A stretch of 64,000 nucleotides of DNA from NCBI RefSeq assembly GCF_017583045.1, contig NZ_JAGFBF010000005.1, positions 372,001 through 436,000 on the forward strand, in the 5' to 3' direction. Shown here piece by piece: positions 52,553-64,000 of this stretch. Position 1 is the first letter of the stretch. Each line of letters opens with the position of its first letter. The position numbers and the translations under genes are program-made. This DNA is from Leucobacter tardus (lineage in GTDB: Bacteria > Actinomycetota > Actinomycetes > Actinomycetales > Microbacteriaceae). Under the pieces are notes generated by a model. It ran no database searches, had not been told where the DNA came from, and saw only the letters and a list, made by a program, of their open reading frames with translations.

Positions 52553-53557
52553 ATGCCCACGCTCGTTCAGCCCACCGGCCCGGCGCACACCCGCATACTC
52601 TCGGTCGGTGCGGCCAGAGGCGATCTCAACGTGCCGAACGACGACCTCGTCGGACCGATCGACTCCTCGGATGAGTGGATCCGTCAGCGTACCGGGATCG
52701 TCCAGCGGCGACGGGCCAGTGCCGGGATCGGTGCCGTCGATCTCGCCGTCGAGGCCGGCGCTGAAGCGATCACCCGCAGCGGACTCGATCTCGCCGAGAT
52801 CGATGGCGTGATCATCTCGACGATCTCCAATACCGTCGCCACGCCCTCCATGGCATCGCTCGCGGCGCATCGCCTCGGGCTCACCCCTGCCGCGGCGTTC
52901 GACATCTCCGCTGCGTGCGCCGGATACGTCTACGGCGTCGGCCAGGCGGACGCGCTCGTGCGCGCCGGTGTCTGCCGCAACGTCCTCGTCATCGGTTCGG
53001 AGAAGATGAGCGACATGGTCGATCCGACCGACCGGAGCATCTCCTTCCTGCTGGGCGACGGCGCAGGAGCCGTCGTCGTCGGCCCGAGCGATCATGCCGG
53101 GATCGGTCCGACCCTGTGGGGTTCGGACGGCGAGAAGTGGGACACCATTCGCATGACCCATACGTTCCGTGAGGTTCGTGACTCGCCGGCGGATGTCGCC
53201 TGGCCGACGCTGCGTCAGGACGGGCAGACCGTCTTCCGCTGGGCGGTCTGGGAGATGGCGAAGGTCGCGCGGCAGACGCTCGAAGCGTCCGGCATCCGAC
53301 CCGACGAGTTGGCCGCTTTCATTCCTCACCAGGCGAACATGCGCATCATCGACGAGTTCGCGAAGCAGCTGAAGCTGCCCGAGACCGTCGCGATCGCGCG
53401 GGACATCGAACTGCAGGGCAACACGTCCGCGGCATCGATCCCCCTGGCGATGCACCGGTTGCTCGCCGAGGACCCGTCCCTGTCGGGCGGACTCGCGCTG
53501 CAGATCGGCTTCGGCGCCGGTCTCGTCTACGGCGCCCAGGTCGTCGAGCTGCCCTAG
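52553..53557 (+). CDS. fabH: beta-ketoacyl-ACP synthase III FabH
   Basis: This is a 334-aa starter condensing enzyme joining acyl-CoA and malonyl-ACP. The catalytic triad is visible: Cys in DISAACAGYVYG, His in FIPHQANMRI, Asn in ELQGNTSAASIP. The N-terminal segment DSSDEWIRQRTGI is characteristic. It starts 11 bp after fabD. Branched-chain starter use is likely in this lineage but is not shown by the sequence. Confidence 0.95.
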   Translation: MPTLVQPTGPAHTRILSVGAARGDLNVPNDDLVGPIDSSDEWIRQRTGIVQRRRASAGIGAVDLAVEAGAEAITRSGLDLAEIDGVIISTISNTVATPSMASLAAHRLGLTPAAAFDISAACAGYVYGVGQADALVRAGVCRNVLVIGSEKMSDMVDPTDRSISFLLGDGAGAVVVGPSDHAGIGPTLWGSDGEKWDTIRMTHTFREVRDSPADVAWPTLRQDGQTVFRWAVWEMAKVARQTLEASGIRPDELAAFIPHQANMRIIDEFAKQLKLPETVAIARDIELQGNTSAASIPLAMHRLLAEDPSLSGGLALQIGFGAGLVYGAQVVELP

Positions 53558-53616
53558 CTATGGCATGATCGTTTGAGATTTCATTGACCCGAACCACAAC
53601 ACAAGGAGAATCACAC

Positions 53617-53865
53617 ATGGCATACAGCAACGAAGAGGTCCTCGCGGGTCTCGCGGAGCTCATCAACGACGAGACCGGGATCGCGACCGACGTCGTCGCC
53701 CTCGACAAGTCCTTCACGGATGACCTCGACATCGACTCGATCTCGATGATGACGATCGTCGTCAACGCCGAAGAGAAGTTCGACGTCAAGATCCCCGACG
53801 AAGAGGTCAAGAACCTGAAGACCGTCGGCGACGCCGTGGACTTCATCCAGAAGGCCCAGGCGTAA
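53617..53865 (+). CDS. acpP: acyl carrier protein
   Basis: This is an 82-aa acidic four-helix carrier. The phosphopantetheine Ser is in the motif DDLDIDSISMM. The ATG at 53617 follows AAGGAG; an upstream ATG at 53584 lacks a signal. It carries growing chains between FabH, FabF and the reductive enzymes. Confidence 0.96.
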   Translation: MAYSNEEVLAGLAELINDETGIATDVVALDKSFTDDLDIDSISMMTIVVNAEEKFDVKIPDEEVKNLKTVGDAVDFIQKAQA

Positions 53866-53955
53866 GGCGCACGCCTCATCGCGGTGGGAGGGCCGTGCGC
53901 CCTCCCACCCACCCCCACAGACTGTGACCCCCTCGGACACCCCTTCGGAGCAGCA

Positions 53956-55194
53956 ATGAGTCATCAGAAGATCGTCGTCACCGGCATCGGTGCCACCTCC
54001 CCTCTGGGCGGCACGGCACGTGAGAGCTGGGACGCCCTCCTCGCCGGAGAGTCCGGGATCCGCTCGCTCGAGCACGACTGGGTCTCGCAGTACGAGATCC
54101 CGGTCACCTTCGCCGGTGAGGCGAAGGTCGCAGCCACCGAGGTCCTGGCGCGACCGACGGCGAAGCGTCTCGATCCTTCGAGCCAGTTCGCCCTCGTCGC
54201 GGCCATGGAGGCCGTGGCCGACGCCGGCGATCTGAACGTCGAGCCCGAACGGCTCGGCGTCGACTGGGCGACCGGCATCGGCGGCGTCTGGTCGCTGCTC
54301 AACGCCTGGGACACCCTCCGTGAGCGCGGCGCGCGACGCGTCATGCCGCTCACCGTCCCGATGCTCATGCCGAATGCCCCATCGGCCGCGGTCTCCATGC
54401 ACTTCGAGGCTCGCGCCTTCGCGCGGACCGTCGCCTCGGCCTGCGCGTCGAGCACCGAGTCCCTGAGCAACGCCTACGAGCACCTGCAGAGCGGGCTCGC
54501 CGACGTCGTCATCGCCGGAGGTTCCGAGGCGGCGATTCATCCCATCACGCTCGCCGCGTTCAACTCGATGCAGGCGCTGTCGCGCCGCAACGACGACCCG
54601 GCCACCGCGTCGCGTCCCTACACCACGAGCCGCGACGGTTTCGTCATGGCCGAGGGCGCCGCCGCACTCGTCCTCGAGACCGAGGAGCGGGCCTTGGCCC
54701 GCGGCGCGCGCATCTACGCGGAACTGGCCGGTGGCGGCGTGACCGCCGACTCGTACCACATCACCGCGAACGACCCCGAGGGCCGCGGTGCGAGCCGCGC
54801 CGTCGAGCTCGCGCTCGCGCAGGCCGGTGCGACACCGGATGATGTGACCCACATCAACGCGCACGCGACGTCGACGCCCGTCGGAGACATCGCCGAGTAC
54901 ACGGCTTTGCGGACCGTACTGGGCGATCGGGTCAATGACATCCCCGTCTCGGCCACGAAGGCCTCGACCGGCCACCTGCTCGGCGGCACCGGAGCACTCG
55001 AAGCCATCTTCACCGTGCTCGCCATCGCCGAGCGCACCGCTCCCCCCACCATCAATCTCGTGGACCGCGACCCGGAGATCCCGCTCACCGTCTCTGGCGA
55101 GCGGCAGGCGCTCTCGGATGGACCGCAGCTGGCGATCTCGAACTCGTTCGGGTTCGGCGGGCACAACGCCGTCGCCGCCTTCCGCTCGGTCTGA
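53956..55194 (+). CDS. fabF: beta-ketoacyl-ACP synthase II FabF
   Basis: This is a 412-aa elongating condensing enzyme. The active-site Cys is in VASACASSTES, the His residues are in INAHATSTPVGD and ASTGHLLGGTG, and GFGGHN closes the protein. The ATG at 53956 follows GGAG. It ends the cluster; a hairpin terminator follows. Enoyl reductase and dehydratase genes are not in this window. Confidence 0.96.
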   Translation: MSHQKIVVTGIGATSPLGGTARESWDALLAGESGIRSLEHDWVSQYEIPVTFAGEAKVAATEVLARPTAKRLDPSSQFALVAAMEAVADAGDLNVEPERLGVDWATGIGGVWSLLNAWDTLRERGARRVMPLTVPMLMPNAPSAAVSMHFEARAFARTVASACASSTESLSNAYEHLQSGLADVVIAGGSEAAIHPITLAAFNSMQALSRRNDDPATASRPYTTSRDGFVMAEGAAALVLETEERALARGARIYAELAGGGVTADSYHITANDPEGRGASRAVELALAQAGATPDDVTHINAHATSTPVGDIAEYTALRTVLGDRVNDIPVSATKASTGHLLGGTGALEAIFTVLAIAERTAPPTINLVDRDPEIPLTVSGERQALSDGPQLAISNSFGFGGHNAVAAFRSV

Positions 55195-55205
55195 CTCCGC
55201 TCGAC

Positions 55206-55243
55206 GAACCGCGTGGACGGCAGGCCTGCCGTCCACACGGTTC
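55206..55243. terminator. terminator of the fab cluster
   Basis: A 19-bp interrupted inverted repeat: GAACCG-C-GTGGACGGCAGG meets its complement CCTGCCGTCCAC-A-CGGTTC with no spacer. It starts 12 bp after the fabF stop. Confidence 0.8.
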
Positions 55244-55257
55244 GCATGCGCGGTCGG

Positions 55258-55263
55258 TATAGT
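55258..55263 (+). promoter_or_regulatory. -10 element of GntR regulator gene
   Basis: TATAGT lies just after the fabF terminator and 39 bp before the regulator ATG. No -35 was recognised. Confidence 0.4.
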
Positions 55264-55301
55264 TGAGACGCCCAACGCCCGCACGCAGCCCCGAGGACCG
55301 C

Positions 55302-56057
55302 ATGTCGAACGCCCCCCGCGCATCGCAGAAGTCGCGAGACACGCTCGAGTACCTGCGCGAGCGGATCACGAGCGGCGCGTGGCCGCTGAACGCGCCGATT
55401 CCGAAAGAGCCCGAGCTCATGGAGATGATCGGCGTCGGCAAGTCGACGGTGCGCGAGGCGGTGCGGACGCTGGCGAACCTGGGAATGCTGGAAGCGATCC
55501 CAGGGAGCGGCACGTTCGTTCGCGCGCGGACCCCGGTGACCTCGATCCTCACCCAGTTCCTCGCCGACCACGACCTCGAAGAAGTGCTCGTCTACCGACG
55601 CTCCCTCGAGATCGAGGCGGCGCAGCACGCCGCGGTGCATCGCACTGAGGATCATCTGTCGCGGCTCCGGGCGGCACTCGCGCGCGGGGAGGACGCCGAT
55701 CGCATCGCCTCCGAGGGATGCCAGGCCAGTACCGAGACCGATGCGTTCCATCACATCATCGTGGAGGCGAGCGGGAGCACCCTGCTGCTCGACCTCTACA
55801 TGGGGGTGATGACGGTGCTGCAGAACGCGAACCGCACCGGTCAGGTGATCCTCGGCACCACGGCGGCGACGATGCAGTTCGATCATCGCGCGGTCTACGA
55901 GGCGATCGCCGCGCGCGACGTGCGCGATGCCGCGCACTCGATGGCCCTGCATGTCGACCGCGATCTCGGTCTCGCCACCGACATGCTCGACTTCGCACCG
56001 CAGACGGAGCGAGCGACGTCGCTCATCGACGCCGGCTACGACCCGCAGCCCCGATAG
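55302..56057 (+). CDS. FadR-type GntR regulator
   Basis: This is a 251-aa GntR regulator of the FadR/FCD group. The DNA-binding domain (residues about 12-75) reads LEYLRERITSGAWPLNAPIPKEPELMEMIGVGKSTVREAVRTLANLGMLEAIPGSGTFV. The C-terminal helical FCD domain has the metal-type residues in DAFHHIIVEASG and FDHRAVYEAI with MALHVDRD. The ATG at 55302 follows CGAGG. It is followed within 9 bp by the ThrE-like exporter, so that gene is its likely target. Confidence 0.9.
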   Translation: MSNAPRASQKSRDTLEYLRERITSGAWPLNAPIPKEPELMEMIGVGKSTVREAVRTLANLGMLEAIPGSGTFVRARTPVTSILTQFLADHDLEEVLVYRRSLEIEAAQHAAVHRTEDHLSRLRAALARGEDADRIASEGCQASTETDAFHHIIVEASGSTLLLDLYMGVMTVLQNANRTGQVILGTTAATMQFDHRAVYEAIAARDVRDAAHSMALHVDRDLGLATDMLDFAPQTERATSLIDAGYDPQPR

Positions 56058-56066
56058 GACGTGCCC

Positions 56067-57461
56067 ATGCGCCCCCTCCGCATGTTCTCCGCGGTGAGTC
56101 GAGTCTTCCACACCTCGATGCAGGAGAGCCCGCAGACCGAAGTGCTGCAGGTCGTCAATGAGCGCACCATCATTCGCGTCCTCGACCTCTCGATGCGCAT
56201 CGGCGATTCGATGCTCGTCGCCGGGGCGTCGGCGCACGAGGTCACCGTCGCCGTCTCCCGGGTCGCGCGGGCGTACGGCCTCGGTGTCGTGCACGTCAAC
56301 GTCACCTACACGTCGATCACGGTGTCCCATCATCGCTCCGAGGACGAGTGGCCCACGACGCTCATGCGCGTCATCAAATCCGGAATCCCCGATCACTTGA
56401 AGCTGCAGCGTCTGCAGGCACTGCTCGTCGACATCGAGGGCGGCATGCCGCTGGACGAGGCGCGCATCACGTACCGGGCGATCCGCCGCACGCCGTTTCT
56501 GTACCGTTCCGCGATCGTGCTGCTCTCGCGGGCGGTGCTCGCGACCGGCGTCGCGGTGATGTTCGGGGCATCGGTCACGATCATGGCGCTGACGTTCTTC
56601 GCCGCACTGTGCGCGTCGCTCGTGCAGGCGGCGATGTCGCGGAGCCGCGTGCCGATCTTCTTCACCCAGATCGCCGGGGGGTTCGCCGTGACCGCCGTCG
56701 CAGTGCTCGTGAGCGCGCTCGGGGCGGCGGGCATCGCCCCCTTCACCGGCGTGCGGGCGTCGATCATCGTGTCCGCAGGCATCATGCTCATGCTCGCGGG
56801 CATGGCGGTCGTGGGAGCCGCTCAGGACGCCATCGACGGATTCGCGCTGACCGCGACCGGGCGGATCCTCGACCTGACGATGCAGACGCTCGGGGTCGTG
56901 CTCGGCATCCTGTTCGGATTGGAGGTCGGACGGGTGCTCGGGTACCCGATGCCGCTGCCGTCGGAGCCGCTGCAGTTCGCCACGGTCGGATCGGTGCTCG
57001 TCGGCGCCGTCATCGCCTCGGTCTCGGTCGCGGTGTACAACGGCGCCGGACTGCGCACGCTCATCGCCTCGGGGCTCCTCAGCTGCATCGGCATCGGCGG
57101 TTTCCTCATCGCGACCTCGCTCAACCTCGGCGACGCCGTCGCGAGCGGTATCGGAGCGTTCTGCGCGAGCTTCGTCGGCGCTCTCGTCGCGCATCGCCTG
57201 CACGTCCCATCGGTCGCGGTGACGACGGCGGCCATCATTCCCCTCGTCCCCGGAGCGGCGGTGTTCCGCGGCCTCCTCGCCGTCGTGCACTCCGACGGGT
57301 CCACCGATGGCATGCTCATCGCGGGCGGGTCGCTCATCGCGGCGATGACGATCGGACTCGCCCTCGCCACCGGGGCCTCCCTCGGCCTCACGCTCGGCAC
57401 ACCGGTGCGCACGTCGCTCGCTTCGGTCACCCGGTCGCGACCCGGTGTCCGGAAGCGCTGA
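56067..57461 (+). CDS. thrE: threonine/serine exporter family protein (ThrE-like)
   Basis: This is a 464-aa membrane protein. The N-terminal cytoplasmic domain (about 30-170) has LSMRIGDSMLVAGASAHEVTVAVSRVARAYGL and RLQALLVDIEGGMPLDEA. Ten hydrophobic helices follow (about 175-450). This is the ThrE/YjjP-YjjB organisation, known in Corynebacterium to export threonine and serine. The ATG at 56067 has AGGA eight bases upstream; GTG 56061 is an alternative. It is co-transcribed with the GntR regulator. Confidence 0.88.
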   Translation: MRPLRMFSAVSRVFHTSMQESPQTEVLQVVNERTIIRVLDLSMRIGDSMLVAGASAHEVTVAVSRVARAYGLGVVHVNVTYTSITVSHHRSEDEWPTTLMRVIKSGIPDHLKLQRLQALLVDIEGGMPLDEARITYRAIRRTPFLYRSAIVLLSRAVLATGVAVMFGASVTIMALTFFAALCASLVQAAMSRSRVPIFFTQIAGGFAVTAVAVLVSALGAAGIAPFTGVRASIIVSAGIMLMLAGMAVVGAAQDAIDGFALTATGRILDLTMQTLGVVLGILFGLEVGRVLGYPMPLPSEPLQFATVGSVLVGAVIASVSVAVYNGAGLRTLIASGLLSCIGIGGFLIATSLNLGDAVASGIGAFCASFVGALVAHRLHVPSVAVTTAAIIPLVPGAAVFRGLLAVVHSDGSTDGMLIAGGSLIAAMTIGLALATGASLGLTLGTPVRTSLASVTRSRPGVRKR

Positions 57462-57525
57462 CGCGCTCCCCCGCAGTCGAGATGCCGTCGCGGTGCGCAA
57501 CGCGCGGCCTCTCGCCCCGCTCCGC

Positions 57526-57531
57526 TAAACT
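57526..57531 (+). promoter_or_regulatory. -10 of tRNA gene promoter
   Basis: TAAACT lies 13 bp upstream of the mature tRNA 5' end. No clear -35 was recognised. Confidence 0.45.
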
Positions 57532-57544
57532 GGAACGGTTGTGC

Positions 57545-57618
57545 GGGGCGTTAGCTCAGCCGGTTAGAGCAGCGGACTCATAATCCGTCGGTCGCGGGTT
57601 CAAGTCCCGCACGCCCTA
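57545..57618 (+). tRNA. tRNA with CAT anticodon, probably tRNA-Ile2
   Basis: A 74-nt cloverleaf: acceptor GGGGCGT/ACGCCCT, D-arm AGCTCAGCCGGTTAGAGC, anticodon stem-loop GCGGA-CTCATAA-TCCGT with anticodon CAT, and T-arm CGCGGGTTCAAGTCCCGC. The anticodon arm and variable region (TCGGTCGC) resemble bacterial tRNA-Ile(k2CAU), which decodes ATA after lysidine modification, more than elongator Met. No CCA is encoded. Confidence 0.85.
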
Positions 57619-57778
57619 CTGCCCGTGCGTGTGCTCCGTTGTTTCGCGCGCCTCCACAGCGCTGCCCGAACCTGCGGCGCGCCGCAAGGGTGTGTTCGCG
57701 TCCAGACCGGTACGCCACAATGGAGGGCGAGGCGCGGCACACCCGTCCGCGCCCTGACCCACGACGGAGGCATTGCGG

Positions 57779-58048
57779 ATGAGCACTCGGAAAGACGCGA
57801 AGAAGGCACTGAAGAAGGCTCGGAAGCGGGCCGAGCAGGCTGCGGATCTGAACCCGATCCGCACGCTGGGCGATTTCGGCATCCGCAGCAACCACGCGTT
57901 CGCTGCCGGCCTGGTCGCACTGGCGTTCGCGGGACTCGGATGGCTCTTCTCGAAGAACCGCAGCGAGAGCGGCACCCAGCGGACGGCGTGCGCGGCAGCC
58001 CCGACGCTCTTCGCCTTGGGCCTCGCGCTGCAGAACGAAGAGCGCTGA
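57779..58048 (+). CDS. small membrane protein, unknown function
   Basis: This is an 89-aa protein. The N-terminus is strongly basic (STRKDAKKALKKARKRAEQA, residues 2-21). Two hydrophobic segments follow at about 42-60 and 70-82, and a short polar tail. The ATG at 57779 lies eight bases after GGAGG. It was not recognised as a named family. It stands alone between a tRNA and the DMT transporter and is followed by a strong terminator. Confidence 0.65.
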   Translation: MSTRKDAKKALKKARKRAEQAADLNPIRTLGDFGIRSNHAFAAGLVALAFAGLGWLFSKNRSESGTQRTACAAAPTLFALGLALQNEER

Positions 58049-58074
58049 GCCGACACCCCACGCGCGCGCACCGT

Positions 58075-58119
58075 CCGGGCCGGTGCGGGATCCCTACCGG
58101 GGAACCTGCACCGGCCCGG
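58075..58119. terminator. bidirectional terminator
   Basis: A perfect 12-bp stem (CCGGGCCGGTGC at 58075-58086, complement at 58108-58119) with a 21-nt loop. It overlaps the 3' end of the DMT transporter on the minus strand and follows the small membrane protein on the plus strand. Confidence 0.75.
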
Positions 58120-59041
58120 TCGGGTCGGTGTGGGTCTTGCCGACCTGCGGGTGGAACCGGGCGAGCCCGAGCACGCCGATCACGGCGACCACGGCAGACA
58201 GCCCCCACAGCGCGACCGCCCACCACGCGGCATCCGCGGCCTCGTTCAGCACGACGATGCCGATGAGGACCGCGACCAGCGGGTCGATGACGGTCAGCCC
58301 CGCCACGACAAGGTCGGGCGGTCCGGAGGAGTAGGCGTTCTGCACGAACACCATGCCGAGCAGGGCTCCGATGAGCAGTGCGGCGACGCAGAGCCAGGTG
58401 AGCCACTCGAACTCCCCCTGCTGCAGTCGCCCGATCACCGACTTCGCGAACGTGACCACGAAGCCGTAGAGCACACCAGCGCCGACGATGTAGAAGAGGG
58501 CGACCCGACGGTGCCGCACCGCGAGGAACATCACCACCGCGGCCACGAGCACGACCGAGAACGCGATGAGAATGGTGACGAGTTTCACGTCCGTCACCTC
58601 CCGGTTCGTGGCACTGAACGCGGCGATGGTCACGAAGGCGACGATGCCGACGACGCACATCGCGAGCGAGACGCGGGCACGTTGGCCGATGTCGACGCGC
58701 GACATCCGCGCGTTGATGGTCGCCGTGATCACCAGCGCCACGACGCCGATCGGTTGCACCACGATCAACGGAGCGAACGAGAGCGATCCGATCTGGAAGA
58801 CCACCGCGAGCCCGAGCAACAGGGTGCCCATTACCCACGACGGGCGCTTCAGCAGGCTCAGCACGTGCCGGATCGACAGGCCGGATCCGGCGCTCTGCCC
58901 CGTGATGCGTTCGACCTTGTTCAATCCGCGCGACTGGAACTGGGCACCGAACGCCAAGAGGACCGCTCCGATGAGCGCCATCGGAATCCCGATGGCCATC
59001 GAGGTCACCCCTTGCAGCTCGGTCTCGGCGAGGAGGATCAT
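58094..59041 (-). CDS. DMT-superfamily (NIPA/EamA-like) transporter
   Basis: This is a 315-aa, nine- to ten-helix membrane protein of the drug/metabolite transporter superfamily. The N-terminus AIGIPMALIGAVLLAFGAQFQSRGLNKVER and the segment FAPLIVVQPIGVVALVITATINAR resemble magnesium-transporter NIPA-type proteins in actinobacteria. The ATG at 59041 lies five bases past the gmk stop; an ATG at 58999 behind AAGGGG is an alternative that removes 14 residues. The substrate is unknown. Confidence 0.82.
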   Translation of the reverse strand: MILLAETELQGVTSMAIGIPMALIGAVLLAFGAQFQSRGLNKVERITGQSAGSGLSIRHVLSLLKRPSWVMGTLLLGLAVVFQIGSLSFAPLIVVQPIGVVALVITATINARMSRVDIGQRARVSLAMCVVGIVAFVTIAAFSATNREVTDVKLVTILIAFSVVLVAAVVMFLAVRHRRVALFYIVGAGVLYGFVVTFAKSVIGRLQQGEFEWLTWLCVAALLIGALLGMVFVQNAYSSGPPDLVVAGLTVIDPLVAVLIGIVVLNEAADAAWWAVALWGLSAVVAVIGVLGLARFHPQVGKTHTDPTGPVQVPR

Positions 59042-59045
59042 CGAG

Positions 59046-59948
59046 CTATCCGTCGCCTCGCATGAGTTCCACGAGACGAGCAGCGGCCTTCGGCACCTCG
59101 TCGTTCACGATGACGGCGTCGAACTCGTCGGCTGCGGCGAGTTCGACCTTCGCCGTCTCGAGCCGCCGCGTTCGTTCGGCCTCGCCTTCGGTCCCCCGCC
59201 CTACCAGGCGATCCACCAGCTCCTCCCATGAGGGCGGGGCGAGGAAGACCAGACGCGCGTCCGGCATGCTCGCGCGCACCTGTCGTGCGCCTTGCAGATC
59301 GATCTCGAGCAGGACCAGTTCGCCCTGCGCGGCCGCGTCGAGCACCGGTCCGCGCGGCGTCCCGTACCGGTGCGAGTTGTGCACGGTCGCCCATTCGAGC
59401 AGGTCGTCCTGGGCGAGCATGCGGTCGAACCCCTCATCATCGACGAAGAAGTAGTGCTGGCCTTCCACCTCTCCCGGGCGCGGCGCTCGTGTCGTCGCCG
59501 AGACGGACAGCTTCACCTCAGGGAAGTGCTCGCGAATGTACGCGGCGACGGTCCCCTTGCCGACCGCGGTCGGTCCGGCGAGTACCGTCAGCGGCGCTCC
59601 GACACCCGCTGTGACGCCGAGCCGCTCGCGCACGAAGGTCTCCAGCCGCGCGCGCTGCTGACGACCGAGGCCGCCGAGTCGCTTCTTCGGGGAGATCGCC
59701 AGGGACTCGAGCAGCCGCTCCAGCTTCGTCGGGCCGATCGCCGGGAAGGAGAGCAGGTAGTCGGTGACCCGCAGCCGCGCGGCCGGACTGTCGACCTCTG
59801 CGGACTGCCCCAGCACGAGCAGGGGTGAGACCTCCCCGGCGCGCAGCCGGCGCTTCAGCTCAGCGCGCGCACGTCGTGCGTCGATCGCCGCACGGTTCGC
59901 AGCGATGCGATCGACTTCCGGCATCGCCGGAGCCTGCTGACCACTCAT
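59046..59948 (-). CDS. gmk: guanylate kinase with N-terminal mIHF domain
   Basis: This is a 300-aa fusion. Residues 1-108 are an actinobacterial integration-host-factor-like DNA-binding domain ([43 protein letters not shown]). Residues 118-300 are guanylate kinase with P-loop GPTAVGKGT (125-133), [20 protein letters not shown] and [11 protein letters not shown]. In M. tuberculosis these are two adjacent genes, mihF and gmk. The enzyme turns GMP into GDP. The start overlaps the pyrF stop (ATGA). Confidence 0.95.
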   Translation of the reverse strand: MSGQQAPAMPEVDRIAANRAAIDARRARAELKRRLRAGEVSPLLVLGQSAEVDSPAARLRVTDYLLSFPAIGPTKLERLLESLAISPKKRLGGLGRQQRARLETFVRERLGVTAGVGAPLTVLAGPTAVGKGTVAAYIREHFPEVKLSVSATTRAPRPGEVEGQHYFFVDDEGFDRMLAQDDLLEWATVHNSHRYGTPRGPVLDAAAQGELVLLEIDLQGARQVRASMPDARLVFLAPPSWEELVDRLVGRGTEGEAERTRRLETAKVELAAADEFDAVIVNDEVPKAAARLVELMRGDG

Positions 59949-60816
59949 GCCAGTCCTTTCTCGTTGTGCAACGCCGCCGCGATCTTCGCGGCGCGCTCTT
60001 CCACCCGAGTGGCGATGCCGCCGGGCCCTCCCGAGAGGATACTCCGCGACTCGTTCGCCAGGAGCGCGCGACCCAATCCGCCGAAGATCTCCCGAGCGTC
60101 CTCGATCTGCGCGCCCTGGTGTCCGAACCCGGGCGCGAGCACCGGGAGCGCCGGCCCGCCCTCGGCTCGATGGCGGTCGATGCCGAAGTCCGCGAGCCGC
60201 AGTGTCGCACCCAGCACCACACCGGTGGTCCCGACTGCGGCGCGCGCGTCAGCGGCGCGGTTGCGTGCCTCGGCCTCGTCGACCATTGCCGCTGCGACGG
60301 TCCGCCCGTCCGCGCGTACCGCGGTCTGCACGGGACGCGCCTCGGCGTTCGAGGTCGCCGCGAGCACGAAGAGTCCCTTGCCGTGTTCCCGCACCGCGGT
60401 GTCTGCGTCGTCGAGCATGCCGACACCCATGTACGGAGACACCGTGAGGGCATCGGATTCCAATGGGGATCCCGGGCTCAGCCACGCCTCGGCATAGGCC
60501 GCGAAGGTCGATCCGATATCGCCGCGCTTCGCGTCGGCGATCACCAGGAGGCCCGCCGCACGCGCGTCGGCGAGCACACGCTCGAGGGCGGCGAACCCCG
60601 CGGCGCCGAAGCGCTCAAAGAAGGAGATCTGCGGCTTCACGCACGCCGCGACGCCGGCGGCTGCGGCCACGACGTCGCGGCCCATCCGCTCGGCACCCGC
60701 AGCGTCATCGTGCAGACCCCACAGGTCGAGCAGGCCGGCGTGCGGGTCGATGCCGGCGCAGAGGTGGCGGCCCGCCGCGAACTGCGCGGCGAGCCGGTCA
60801 CCGAACGGGGCGACGG

Positions 60817-60820
<4 letters not shown>
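59945..60820 (-). CDS. pyrF: orotidine 5'-phosphate decarboxylase, type 2
   Basis: This is a 291-aa TIM-barrel enzyme making UMP from OMP. The catalytic motif is [24 protein letters not shown] and [13 protein letters not shown] are typical of the type 2 group found in actinobacteria. Start: GTG at 60820, overlapping the carB stop by four bases. Order carB-pyrF-mihF/gmk matches the mycobacterial pyr operon. Confidence 0.96.

Positions 60821-64000
<3,180 letters not shown>

Noticed and set aside
54714-57500. Minus-strand open frame of 928 codons opposite fabF, GntR and thrE
   Set aside because: Low-complexity Arg/His/Asp-rich translation, antisense to three recognisable genes.

Overview
The window is high-GC DNA with actinobacterial gene content: DUF4191-RDD-glnA, glnE-glnA2, a mIHF-Gmk fusion, a FasR/FabD/FabH/AcpP/FabF cluster, homodimeric AceE, a SigK/RskA pair, and leaderless genes with TAnnnT -10 boxes. 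The overall picture fits Actinomycetota, most likely Microbacteriaceae. This assignment is an inference from gene content and order, not from a search.

Layout. 1-2.8 kb: DUF4191, RDD and glnA1, with a four-half-site GlnR-type box upstream of glnA1. 2.8-23.7 kb: a block lying between glnA1 and glnE, which are neighbours in other actinobacteria. It holds a NirK-like copper protein interrupted by one in-frame TGA, a putative Fe-S regulator, NarK and narGHJI (nitrate respiration). It then holds KdgD with a divergent LysR regulator, a NitT/TauT-type ABC transporter with an M24 peptidase, and a RidA protein with an alpha-ketoglutaric semialdehyde dehydrogenase. 23.7-29.7 kb: glnE, glnA2, a SPOR-like protein, map and rnpB. 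29.7-34.1 kb: coiled-coil protein, Nif3-like protein and metQNI. 34.2-39.3 kb: a 479-aa GAPDH, a tandem UspA, a BCCT transporter and a small NAD(P)-binding protein. 39.4-42.7 kb: a fasciclin lipoprotein divergent from sigK-rskA, a TetR regulator and tRNA-Val. 42.7-47.4 kb: AhpE-like peroxiredoxin, a radical SAM protein behind a LexA-type box, an epimerase fused to a helical domain, and a zinc alcohol dehydrogenase. 47.5-55.3 kb: aceE followed by the type II fatty-acid synthesis cluster. 55.3-59.0 kb: GntR regulator, ThrE-like exporter, tRNA-CAT, a small membrane protein and a DMT transporter. 59.0-64.0 kb: gmk, pyrF and carB, with carB cut by the window edge.

How the parts work together. GlnA1, GlnE and GlnA2 form the nitrogen assimilation core; GlnA1 keeps the adenylylation tyrosine and GlnA2 does not. 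NarK/NarGHI would take nitrate to nitrite, and the interrupted NirK-like protein would have taken nitrite to NO. KdgD and the KgsA dehydrogenase are consecutive steps from 5-dehydro-4-deoxyglucarate to 2-oxoglutarate. The fasciclin gene and sigK face each other behind two promoters that match the SigK consensus with identical 16-nt spacing, which suggests autoregulation plus control of the fasciclin target. AceE feeds acetyl-CoA to the downstream FabD/FabH/AcpP/FabF system.
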